Assembly: GCA_026988115.1 (NCBI GenBank)
Contig: JALSLV010000048.1
Coordinates: forward strand, 48,166-112,165
From: Lysobacterales bacterium
GTDB lineage: Bacteria > Pseudomonadota > Gammaproteobacteria > Xanthomonadales > Marinicellaceae
DNA length: 64,000 bases
Direction: 5' to 3'
Part shown: positions 25,231 through 33,241 of the stretch, piece after piece
Position numbering within the stretch: the stretch's first letter is position 1
Layout: every line of letters starts with the position of its first letter
Translations under genes and position numbers: made by a program
The notes under the pieces: generated by a model
What the model was told of the DNA's origin: nothing
The model's database searches: none
Seen by the model: the letters and a program-made list of their open reading frames with translations, nothing else

Positions 25231-25503
25231 TTAGTTTAACGCTTCTTTAAGTGCTTTACCTGCTTTAAATGCTGGAACATTTGCTGCTTTTATTTGTATT
25301 GTTTCGCCAGTTCTAGGGTTACGACCTTGACGAGCGGCTCTGTGCTTCACAGAAAAAGTTCCGAAACCAACAAAAGTTAAAGAATCTCCATCTTTTAAAC
25401 AATCAGTTACTGTTCCAACCATCGCCTCAAAACACGCAGTTGCCGTTGCTTGTGACACATCAGCATGTTCTGCTACTTTTTTTATAAAATCTGCTTTTTT
25501 CAT
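25231..25503 (-). CDS. hupB: DNA-binding protein HU, beta type
   Basis: Nucleoid-associated histone-like protein of 90 residues. MKKADFIKKVAEHADVSQATA forms the N-terminal helices, GDSLTFVGFGTFSVKHRAARQGRNPRTGE the beta arm with the RNPRTG tip that intercalates DNA, and PAFKAGKALKEALN the C-terminus. Start 25503 is preferred over a five-residue extension because MKKADF is the family N-terminus. It follows lon, as in other gammaproteobacteria. Confidence 0.96.
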   Translation of the reverse strand: MKKADFIKKVAEHADVSQATATACFEAMVGTVTDCLKDGDSLTFVGFGTFSVKHRAARQGRNPRTGETIQIKAANVPAFKAGKALKEALN

Positions 25504-25682
25504 TATTTCTAACTCCAATTTATTAATCTGTTGATCAACACCTGACCAACTTAATGTTTGTTAATTGTTCAACAAAATATCGAAATGGGATTGTATACTA
25601 ATTTATAAAAAAGTGTGCTTTTTTTTATACTTTTAGGCGATTTAATTCCAATATTTTTACTATTTAAAAAGTTTATATGATT

Positions 25683-28085
25683 TTAATGACTAAATGAATC
25701 TCTACTGGATTTTTTATTAGCATTATCCAGTTCCAATAACATTTTGAGCTCTTTATCAGAAAATGGTTTTAATTCATTTTCAAGGGCAATTTCAAAAATT
25801 TCATCGATGAATTTGACTGGGATAATTTCAAGTTCATTCTTAACTTGGAGAGGCATTTTAACTAAATCTTTACGATTGTCAAATGGAATTATGACTTTTT
25901 TAATCCCTCCACGCAACGCAGCTAATAACTTCTCTTTTAAACCTCCAATTGGAAGTACTTTTCCTCTCAAAGTAACTTCACCAGTCATTGCAACATCGGC
26001 TTTAACAGGGTTGTTGGTAATTGCAGAAACAAGTGCAACACACATACCAACTCCAGCGCTTGGGCCATCTTTTGGTGTTGCTCCTTCTGGTACATGAATG
26101 TGAATATCTTTATTAGTCAAGGCTTTATTATCAATACCCAAAGATTGCGCTCTTGATTTGATTAATGAATAGGACGTATGGATAGACTCCTTCATAACTT
26201 TACCTAAGTGCCCTGTCAGCGTTTGTTTTCCACTACCCGTTAAGACCGTTGCTTCAATATGCAATAACTCACCGCCAACTTCGGTCCAAGCCAGGCCCGT
26301 GACCATGCCGACTTCACTTTTTAATGCTGCCTTTCCAAAGCTAACCTTTTGCACACCTAAATACTTGGGAAGGTTTTTAATTGAAAGGTTAACTTTTTTT
26401 ATGTTTTTTTCTGTTAAGATTTCTTTAACAACTTTTCTGCAAATTTTTGATATTTCTCTTTCTAAATTACGAACACCAGATTCTTTGGTATAACTGCGAA
26501 TTATTTCCTTTATTGCGGCTTTTGAAATGGTCAGTTCTTTTTTATCCAAGCCATTAGCCTCTACCTGTTTTGGAATTAAGTAGCGAATGGCAATTTCAAT
26601 TTTTTCTTGTTCGGTGTAACCTGGAATTCTAATAATTTCCATTCTGTCACGCAAAGGACCTGGTATATTTAATGAATTAGCCGTTGCAATAAACATAACT
26701 TCTGATAGATCAAAATCTAAATCCAAATAATGATCAGCAAAAGCATGATTTTGTTCAGGATCTAATACTTCAAGTAAAGCCGATGATGGGTCTCCTCTAA
26801 AATCAGCACTCATTTTATCTAATTCATCTAATAACATCAATGGGTTACATGATTTTGCTTTCGTTATATTTTGAATAATTCTTCCTGGCATGGAACCAAT
26901 ATAAGTGCGTCTATGCCCTCTAATTTCTGCTTCATCTCTTACTCCACCAAGTGAAATACGGCTATAGGTACGACTGGTCGCTTTAGCAATAGATTTACCT
27001 AATGAAGTTTTACCAACTCCTGGTGGACCAACCAAACACATGATTGGACCTTTCATTTTATTTTTCCTTTTTTGTACGGCTAAAAATTCTAAAATTCGTT
27101 CTTTAACGTCTTCTAAACCATAATGATCTTCATCAAGAATTCTTTGTGCTTCAACTAAATCGGTATTAATTTTGTTACGCTTTTCCCAAGGTAGTTTTAA
27201 TACCGTTTCTAAATACGAGCGGACTACCGTCGCCTCTGTTGACATAGGCGGCATCTTCTTTAGTTTTTTAAATTCTGCGACTACTTTTTCTAATGCTTGT
27301 TCGTTCAATTGAGTTTGCGCAATTTTTTCTTCAATTTCACTGTGCTCAGAATGCTTTTTATCAATCCCTGTCAATTCTTCATTGATGGCTTTAATTTGTT
27401 CGTTTAAATAATATTCGCGTTGGTTTTTCTCTATTTGAGATTTAACTTTGCCTCTAATCTTTTTTTCAATTTGAATTATATCCAGCTCTTTATTAATGAT
27501 TTTTAACAGAGACTCTAATCTTGTTAAGATATTTAATTCTTCTAAAAGTTTCTGTTTTTCATTTAATTTAATATTGAGGTGAGCTGAAATTGTATCTGAT
27601 AATTTATAAGCATCTTCAATGGCAATTATCGAATGCATCAATTCCTTTGGTGTTTTCCTGTTTTGTTTAGCGTAATTCTCAAAGTTAATTTTTAAAGAGC
27701 GAATCAATACATTTAACTCTTTTTTATTGGACAGTTTAAGATTGCTACACTCTTCAAACTCAGCTTTAAAGAAATCTTCATCCATTAACTTGTTTAATTT
27801 AACTCGTTGATTTCCTTCAATTAAAACTTTATGAGTGCCATCTTGCAATTTAACCATTTGCAAAATTGTTGATTTTGTACCGATTGAAAACACATCCTCA
27901 ATTGAAGGATTATCTGTTTCAGGATTTTTTTGCGCTACCAATATAATTGGCAGTGAATTTTTCATCGCTGATTCAAGTGCTTTGATTGATTTTTTTCGTC
28001 CAACGAATAATGGCACAACCATTCCTGGAAAAACAACGACATCTCTTAAGGGTAAAACTGCTGCTTTTTGATTCTCACTAGTCAT
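25683..28085 (-). CDS. lon: ATP-dependent protease Lon
   Basis: Cytoplasmic AAA+ serine protease degrading misfolded and regulatory proteins. The 800-residue length is normal. The N-terminal LON domain (VLPLRDVVVFPGMVVPLFVGR) is followed by a long coiled coil. The AAA+ module has Walker A GPPGVGKTSLGKSIA and Walker B PLMLLDELDKM. The protease domain has the catalytic Ser in PKDGPSAGVGMCVAL and the Lys in GGLKEKLLAA. It sits between clpX and hupB in the conserved order clpP-clpX-lon-hupB. Confidence 0.97.
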   Translation of the reverse strand: MTSENQKAAVLPLRDVVVFPGMVVPLFVGRKKSIKALESAMKNSLPIILVAQKNPETDNPSIEDVFSIGTKSTILQMVKLQDGTHKVLIEGNQRVKLNKLMDEDFFKAEFEECSNLKLSNKKELNVLIRSLKINFENYAKQNRKTPKELMHSIIAIEDAYKLSDTISAHLNIKLNEKQKLLEELNILTRLESLLKIINKELDIIQIEKKIRGKVKSQIEKNQREYYLNEQIKAINEELTGIDKKHSEHSEIEEKIAQTQLNEQALEKVVAEFKKLKKMPPMSTEATVVRSYLETVLKLPWEKRNKINTDLVEAQRILDEDHYGLEDVKERILEFLAVQKRKNKMKGPIMCLVGPPGVGKTSLGKSIAKATSRTYSRISLGGVRDEAEIRGHRRTYIGSMPGRIIQNITKAKSCNPLMLLDELDKMSADFRGDPSSALLEVLDPEQNHAFADHYLDLDFDLSEVMFIATANSLNIPGPLRDRMEIIRIPGYTEQEKIEIAIRYLIPKQVEANGLDKKELTISKAAIKEIIRSYTKESGVRNLEREISKICRKVVKEILTEKNIKKVNLSIKNLPKYLGVQKVSFGKAALKSEVGMVTGLAWTEVGGELLHIEATVLTGSGKQTLTGHLGKVMKESIHTSYSLIKSRAQSLGIDNKALTNKDIHIHVPEGATPKDGPSAGVGMCVALVSAITNNPVKADVAMTGEVTLRGKVLPIGGLKEKLLAALRGGIKKVIIPFDNRKDLVKMPLQVKNELEIIPVKFIDEIFEIALENELKPFSDKELKMLLELDNANKKSSRDSFSH

Positions 28086-28093
28086 TTAAATTA

Positions 28094-29374
28094 TTACCCT
28101 TCATTAACGACTTTTGCAACACTGTCTCTTACAATAATTGGATTATTGCCCTCTTCTATAACGGCACGATCAATCACCACTTTTTTGACATCATCCATAT
28201 CAGGAATATCGTACATTATATCGAGCAAGGCTTTTTCCATAATTGTTCTTAAGCCACGAGCTCCAGTTTTCCTTTTTAAGGCTTTTTTAGCAATTGCAAT
28301 TAATGCATCATCTCTAATATCAAGCTCGACATTGTCTAATTGAAACATATATTTAAACTGTTTTGATATGGCATTTTTAGGTTCAACTAATATTTTAACT
28401 AAGGCTTCCTCATCTAACATTTCAAGAGTGGCAGTAACTGGCAAACGACCAACAAACTCTGGAATTAATCCGTAAGTAACCAAATCGTCTGGTCTTAAAT
28501 TTTTAAATAAGGCTAAATCATCGGTATCTTTTTTTATGGCTTTAACATTTGCAGAAAACCCTATGCCTGTTTGAGTGGATCTTTTTTCAATGATTTTTTC
28601 CAACCCAGAAAATGCACCTCCACAAATAAATAAGATGTTTTTGGTATCAACTTGCAAAAATTCTTGTTGCGGGTGTTTTCTTCCCCCTTGAGGTGGAACA
28701 GAGGCCACTGTGCCTTCTATTAATTTAAGAAGAGCTTGCTGAACGCCCTCTCCTGATACGTCTCGTGTGATGGATGGGTTTTCTGACTTTCGTGAAATCT
28801 TGTCAATTTCATCAAGATATACAATGCCACTTTCAGCTTTTTCTACATCGTAATCGCATTTTTGTAACAATTTTTGAATAATATTTTCTACGTCTTCTCC
28901 AACATAACCTGCTTCTGTCAAAGAAGTAGCGTCAGCAATTGTAAAAGGCACATTTAAAACTCGAGCCAATGTTTCGGCTAACAATGTTTTTCCTGAACCT
29001 GTTGGACCTACCAAAAGAATATTCGATTTAGACAATTCAATTTCATTGCTATCTTTTTTTCCTTTTAGATTAGCTTTTACTCTTTTATAGTGATTATAAA
29101 CTGCGACAGACAATACTTTTTTTGCGTGTTCTTGCCCTATTACGTATTCATTTAAGTACGTGTGAATCTCTTTTGGTGTCGGTAAATCTGCCTCATCATT
29201 ACTTAAGGCTTCATCAAATTCATCTTTGATTATCTCATTGCATAAATCAACGCATTCATCGCATATATACACGCTTGGTCCTGCAATAAGCTTTGGAACT
29301 TCTTGTTGACTCTTACCACAAAAATTACAATGCTTTAATTCTTCTGTTGTATCGTTATCTTTTTTATCTGTCAT
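28094..29374 (-). CDS. clpX: ATP-dependent Clp protease ATP-binding subunit ClpX
   Basis: Unfoldase partner of ClpP. 426 aa using ATG at 29374 ([20 protein letters not shown]). The N-terminal zinc-binding domain has HCNFCGKS and [13 protein letters not shown]. Walker A is [15 protein letters not shown], Walker [12 protein letters not shown], and the pore and sensor regions ([20 protein letters not shown]-like [12 protein letters not shown]) are intact. A terminator hairpin lies between clpP and clpX, so clpX may also be transcribed on its own. Confidence 0.97.
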   Translation of the reverse strand: MTDKKDNDTTEELKHCNFCGKSQQEVPKLIAGPSVYICDECVDLCNEIIKDEFDEALSNDEADLPTPKEIHTYLNEYVIGQEHAKKVLSVAVYNHYKRVKANLKGKKDSNEIELSKSNILLVGPTGSGKTLLAETLARVLNVPFTIADATSLTEAGYVGEDVENIIQKLLQKCDYDVEKAESGIVYLDEIDKISRKSENPSITRDVSGEGVQQALLKLIEGTVASVPPQGGRKHPQQEFLQVDTKNILFICGGAFSGLEKIIEKRSTQTGIGFSANVKAIKKDTDDLALFKNLRPDDLVTYGLIPEFVGRLPVTATLEMLDEEALVKILVEPKNAISKQFKYMFQLDNVELDIRDDALIAIAKKALKRKTGARGLRTIMEKALLDIMYDIPDMDDVKKVVIDRAVIEEGNNPIIVRDSVAKVVNEG

Positions 29375-29517
29375 ATTTCTACTATTAATACTATTAATTG
29401 ATATTTTACCAAAAAACAAAACTAGAGATAGACAATTCCTATAAATAGTTCGTATATTTGATTATTTATTGCTATATGGGTCTTTTTTAGCAAACTTAAA
29501 GAGATGTTTTGACTACA

Positions 29518-29563
29518 AAAAAGCCAACATTGACAAATACTAGCAATTTGTCAATGTTGGCTT
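29518..29563 (-). terminator. long hairpin terminator between clpP and clpX
   Basis: An 18-bp perfect stem (29521-29538 with 29546-29563) around a 7-base loop is followed on the minus strand by a run of five T (complement of 29518-29522). Such strength suggests that clpP and clpX messages are largely separated or that a stabilised clpP 3' end is made. Confidence 0.85.
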
Positions 29564-29588
29564 TGAAATCCTGATTAAAAACTTGTAG

Positions 29589-30194
29589 TTATTTTCTTTG
29601 CATTAACACTTCATCAATCAATCCATAATCCTTTGCTTCTTGAGCGCTAAAAAAGTTATCCCTATCCGTGTCTTTTTCAATTTCCTCTGGTGTTTTTCCT
29701 GTATGTTTTGCCATTACCCTATTGAGCCTATCTTTTAATTTTAATGCTTCCTTTGCATGAATATCAATATCAGAGGCTTGGCCTTGATAACCACCAGATA
29801 ATTGATGAATCATAATTCGGGAGCTTGGCAACGAATAACGTTTCCCTTTTGCTCCGGCAGTCAATATAAGCGATCCCATGCTAGCAGCTTGTCCCATACA
29901 AATAGTGCTCACATCTGGCTTAATAAATTGCATCGTATCGTAAATTGACATGCCAGCAGTGACAACACCGCCTGGACTATTAATATACAACGAAATGTCT
30001 TTTTCAGAATTTTCTGCTTCAAGAAATAACAATTGTGCCACAATTAAATTTGCCATATGGTCTTCAACCTGACCAACCATAAATATAATTCTTTCTTTTA
30101 ACAGACGCGAAAATATATCGTAAGAGCGTTCGCCACGAGCTGTTTTTTCAACAACCATAGGCACTAAATTCATCATTTCTTCAATAGGTGACAT
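29589..30194 (-). CDS. clpP: ATP-dependent Clp protease proteolytic subunit
   Basis: Tetradecameric serine protease. The 201-aa chain carries [21 protein letters not shown], catalytic Ser in [15 protein letters not shown], catalytic His in [16 protein letters not shown], and the catalytic Asp region [18 protein letters not shown]. It follows tig by about 24 bp, forming the tig-clpP pair before the clpX terminator. Confidence 0.97.
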   Translation of the reverse strand: MSPIEEMMNLVPMVVEKTARGERSYDIFSRLLKERIIFMVGQVEDHMANLIVAQLLFLEAENSEKDISLYINSPGGVVTAGMSIYDTMQFIKPDVSTICMGQAASMGSLILTAGAKGKRYSLPSSRIMIHQLSGGYQGQASDIDIHAKEALKLKDRLNRVMAKHTGKTPEEIEKDTDRDNFFSAQEAKDYGLIDEVLMQRK

Positions 30195-30218
30195 GTTTTT
30201 ATCTCAATTATTTTGGTA

Positions 30219-31526
30219 TTATAAGGAAGATTCCATCATCTTATCAAAAGAAAGCTTCTTTTCTTTCACTTTAACTTGAGAAAGAATCCATTCGACAGCC
30301 TGAGCTTCAAGTACAGAGTTCTCGATAGAAGCCAGTAATTCTGGGTTTTTGTAGTAATACTCGACTATTTGTGGAGGATTTTCAAATGTTTGAGAAATTT
30401 CAATAACTTTTTCTCTCACTTTAGTGTAATCAACTTGAATATTTTGGTCTTTAGCCACTTTACCGATAATTAATGAATTCACAATTCGTTCTTTTGCAGG
30501 TTCAATAAAATCTTTGTGGTCAGGGTGAGGAGGATTTTCAATACCCATTTGCTGAGCTTGATTCATCGCTTGATGAGCCAATGCTTCGCTTTCGCGTTCA
30601 ATCATTTTTTCTGAAATAAACACATCTTTAACTGCATCTCTTACCGCCTTCAAAACAGTTTCTTTTGACTTGGCTAGAATCACATTAGACATTTCTCTTT
30701 CTAAATTTGATTTAATTTCGGACTTTAAATCTTCTTCTTTACCTGACTCAACACCAAACTCTTTAACAAAATCTTCATCAACTTTTGGCAATTTCCCACG
30801 TTTATGATCAATTACTTCAAATTCAAAAGCAACCTTTTTACCGGCAATTTCTTTAACATTGAACGCCTCTGGAAATTCTATTTCTTGGGTAGCAGCATCA
30901 CCTTTTTTCATGCCAATAAGGGCTTTAATCAAGGCATCAGGTACGCCACTTTCACCAAGCAAAATTCCCATTTTTTCTTTGCCAGATTTGGGGTGAATTT
31001 GTTTCTCACCGACTTTTGCGGCGTATTTAATAGTGATTAAATCTCCGTCTGCAATTTTCGCTTTAGTGTCTTTCCATTCTTGCTTCTGTTTTTGCAATTT
31101 TTTTATCATTGCATTCACGTCTTTTTCTGAAACCTCAGAAACTTCTTTAGAAACGGAGATGGATGCAAAATCAACATCAGGAATTTCAGGCATAACTTCC
31201 AGTTTTGCAGTAAATGAGTAACTGCCATCATCGAGATCCTTGACTTCTGTGACTTCTGGTCTTTCAGCAATTTCCAGGTCGTTATCTTTTATGGCTTGTT
31301 GAATAGTCGTGTTAATTAAATCTCCAAGAACTTCTTGTCTTGCGTGAGAACCATAGCGCTTAACAATAATGTTTTTAGGAACTCTTCCTGGTCTAAATCC
31401 TTTAATACGAACTTCTTTGCCTAATTCATTTAATTTTTCTGATACTTTAGAAGCGATTGTCTCACTTGGAACGGTTACATTTAAAATTCTTTCCAAACCT
31501 TCAGTTTTCTCGATTGAGATTTGCAT
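30219..31526 (-). CDS. tig: trigger factor
   Basis: Ribosome-associated chaperone and prolyl isomerase, 435 aa. The ribosome-docking motif is visible as IKGFRPGRVPKNIIVKRYG in the N-terminal domain, followed by the FKBP-like domain (ITIKYAAKVGEKQIHP, GVPDALIKALIGMKKGD) and the C-terminal helical cage. The start ATG at 31526 gives MQISIEKTEGLERILNVTVP, the classic opening. It is the first protein gene after the tRNA cluster. Confidence 0.97.
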   Translation of the reverse strand: MQISIEKTEGLERILNVTVPSETIASKVSEKLNELGKEVRIKGFRPGRVPKNIIVKRYGSHARQEVLGDLINTTIQQAIKDNDLEIAERPEVTEVKDLDDGSYSFTAKLEVMPEIPDVDFASISVSKEVSEVSEKDVNAMIKKLQKQKQEWKDTKAKIADGDLITIKYAAKVGEKQIHPKSGKEKMGILLGESGVPDALIKALIGMKKGDAATQEIEFPEAFNVKEIAGKKVAFEFEVIDHKRGKLPKVDEDFVKEFGVESGKEEDLKSEIKSNLEREMSNVILAKSKETVLKAVRDAVKDVFISEKMIERESEALAHQAMNQAQQMGIENPPHPDHKDFIEPAKERIVNSLIIGKVAKDQNIQVDYTKVREKVIEISQTFENPPQIVEYYYKNPELLASIENSVLEAQAVEWILSQVKVKEKKLSFDKMMESSL

Positions 31527-31560
31527 TGTTACTCCAACTATATTTTTATCTGTGTATGTA

Positions 31561-31645
<85 letters not shown>

Positions 31646-31710
31646 GTGGTTTGCCTATTATCTTAATGCGGCAATTTTTTGATATGTATTGAAATGCATT
31701 CGAACTAAAA

Positions 31711-31787
31711 TGGGGCGGCCGACGGGGCTCGAACCCGCGACAACAGGAATCACAATCCTGGGCTCTACCAACTGAACTACGGCCGCC
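31711..31787 (-). tRNA. tRNA-His (GTG)
   Basis: Anticodon loop GATTGTGATTC gives GTG. Acceptor GCGGCCG/CGGCCGC plus an encoded extra G at position -1 facing C73 marks histidine identity. T-arm GGGTTCGAGCCC and CCA present. Confidence 0.95.
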
Positions 31788-31809
31788 ATATATTTTAATT
31801 CATTATAAC

Positions 31810-31886
31810 TGGCACGCCCGGCAGGACTCGAACCTGCAACCCTCGCCTTAGAAGGGCGATGCTCTATCCAGTTGAGCTACGGGCGC
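31810..31886 (-). tRNA. tRNA-Arg (TCT)
   Basis: Acceptor GCGCCCG/CGGGCGT (one G-U), anticodon loop CCTTCTAAGG with TCT, T-arm CAGGTTCGAGTCCTG and encoded CCA. 77 nt. Confidence 0.95.
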
Positions 31887-31933
31887 TTAATAGTTATAAT
31901 ATTATAAACATTAAACCAATGTTTATTAAAATT

Positions 31934-32010
31934 TGGTCGGGGTAGAGAGATTCGAACTCCCGACCCACTGCTCCCAAAGCAGTTGCGCTACCAGGCTGCG
32001 CTATACCCCG
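31934..32010 (-). tRNA. tRNA-Pro (TGG)
   Basis: Acceptor CGGGGTA/TACCCCG, anticodon loop CTTTGGGAG with TGG, T-arm GGAGTTCGAATCTCT and encoded CCA. 77 nt. About 250 bases without a gene separate it from tRNA-Arg(ACG) upstream. Confidence 0.95.
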
Positions 32011-32262
32011 ATCATTACATCTATAAACCCATAAAAAAGAGTTTATTTTATTAAATCCATCATATCAATTTAAGGCGAAGGATTTTATTGATAAAAAACC
32101 TTAACGTCAAACATTAATGACATATATTTAATAAAAAGCCCGTGAATATAACGATTTGTACAAATGCCTATTTAATTAGTTGCATTTAATCGCAAATCAC
32201 GCTCTTTATTTACTCAACAGAAATCAACTATAGTGTCGTTAATTTGTGCCTTTGAATGCTAT

Positions 32263-32339
32263 TGGCACGCCCGGAAGGATTCGAACCTCCGACCACCTGG
32301 TTCGTAGCCAGGTACTCTATCCAGCTGAGCTACGGGCGC
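32263..32339 (-). tRNA. tRNA-Arg (ACG)
   Basis: Acceptor GCGCCCG/CGGGCGT, anticodon loop GCTACGAACC with ACG (read as ICG after A34 deamination), T-arm GAGGTTCGAATCCTT and encoded CCA. 77 nt. Its position after tRNA-Ser follows the csrA-serV-argV order known from E. coli. Confidence 0.95.
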
Positions 32340-32436
32340 TCAAATAGCAAGGCGGCGAATTATGCTGATTTTAAGATACTTTGTCAACACTAAACTCACC
32401 TTTTTTTAAACTCTTGTGAAAACAAAAGCTCAAACA

Positions 32437-32527
32437 TGGCGGAGAGAGAGGGATTCGAACCCTCGATGAGCTTTTAACCCATACTCCCTTAGCAGGGGAG
32501 CGCCTTCAGCCGCTCGGCCATCTCTCC
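32437..32527 (-). tRNA. tRNA-Ser (GCT)
   Basis: Class II tRNA of 91 nt: acceptor GGAGAGA/TCTCTCC, anticodon loop CCTGCTAAGG with GCT, long variable arm, T-arm AGGGTTCGAATCCCT and encoded CCA. Its first 22 nt and the upstream leader are repeated 157 bp further upstream. Confidence 0.95.
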
Positions 32528-32570
32528 AATTCCTTAAATTATCAATAGTTACTAAAAAAAACAATTTTAT
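32506..32570 (-). repeat. direct repeat copy A: tRNA-Ser 5' end plus leader
   Basis: The first 22 nt of tRNA-Ser and about 43 bases of its leader (CCAATTCCTTAAATTATC and on through a run of A) match 32663-32727 with one mismatch, at an exact offset of 157 bp. This copy belongs to the intact tRNA gene. Confidence 0.9.
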
Positions 32571-32893
32571 TTTACAAGGCGCTGCGCCTTATTTCGGACG
32601 TCCTGTCCTCCACCCCTTCGAGGCCAGCCTAAAGTCTGTTCAAATCGTTCCTGACGATTTAGTCAGCCGCTCGGCCATCTCTCCAATTCCTTAAATTATC
32701 AATAGTTACTAAAAAAAATAATTTTAAATTTATAAGCTATTGAGCTTTTATATAAAACTTTTGCACTCAATAACTTTAATAGTTAAAAAAGAATGGCATT
32801 ATAACCATTTCTTTCATCAAAGCAATGTGTAATTTCAAATATTAAATTATGATTTAACCAATGATATAATGCTTGAAATTACAATTGGGCTTT
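32528..32893. other. 366-bp csrA to tRNA-Ser gap, without a protein gene
   Basis: No open frame is supported. The gap holds the leader of tRNA-Ser, a 92-base structured unique segment (32571-32662), a second copy of the tRNA-Ser 5' end with leader (32663-32727), and AT-rich DNA up to the csrA stop. On the minus strand the unique segment can form AAATCGT-ACGATTT and AAGGCG-CGCCTT stems, the latter followed by T-rich sequence. Confidence 0.7.
32663..32727 (-). pseudogene. truncated tRNA-Ser 5' fragment with duplicated leader
   Basis: The minus strand reads GGAGAGATGGCCGAGCGGCT then GA, identical to the first 22 nt of tRNA-Ser(GCT), but then diverges into CTAAATCGTCAGG and cannot fold as a tRNA. 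Its leader matches that of the intact gene. It is a partial duplication or a recombination scar at a tRNA locus. Confidence 0.85.
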
Positions 32894-33109
32894 CTACTGA
32901 TTTCCTACGTTGTCATCATCAGAACCAGAATCAGACTCTTTATCTTGTTCATTTTTGATGCGTTCGTAAATTTCTTCTCTATGCACAGCTATTTCTTTTG
33001 GTGCATTGATTCCAATTCTGACTTGGTTTCCTTTTACACCTAGTACGGTAACAGTTACGTCGTCACCTATCATTAATGTCTCACCTACACGGCGTGTTAA
33101 TATTAACAT
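32894..33109 (-). CDS. csrA: carbon storage regulator CsrA
   Basis: RNA-binding post-transcriptional regulator of 71 aa. [51 protein letters not shown] contains the conserved RNA-contact residues of strands 1 and 5. The start at 33109 is fixed by the family N-terminus MLILTRR. The tail is about ten residues longer than E. coli CsrA and very acidic ([16 protein letters not shown]). Location between alaS and tRNA-Ser is the conserved gammaproteobacterial order. Confidence 0.97.
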   Translation of the reverse strand: MLILTRRVGETLMIGDDVTVTVLGVKGNQVRIGINAPKEIAVHREEIYERIKNEQDKESDSGSDDDNVGNQ

Positions 33110-33241
33110 TTGCTTATCTCCTGTCTTATTCCTATATAATTTCCATACCGGGGAAAAATTTATTATTGTTATTTTTTCAATTTTATTCCTTAAAATATAG
33201 GTCACGCATTAGACTACATTTTAATTAAAATAAAAAGTATT

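Noticed and set aside
32571..32662. An integrated genomic island bounded by tRNA-Ser duplication
   Set aside because: The insert is only 92 bases, carries no gene, and it is the tRNA 5' end, not the 3' end, that is repeated.
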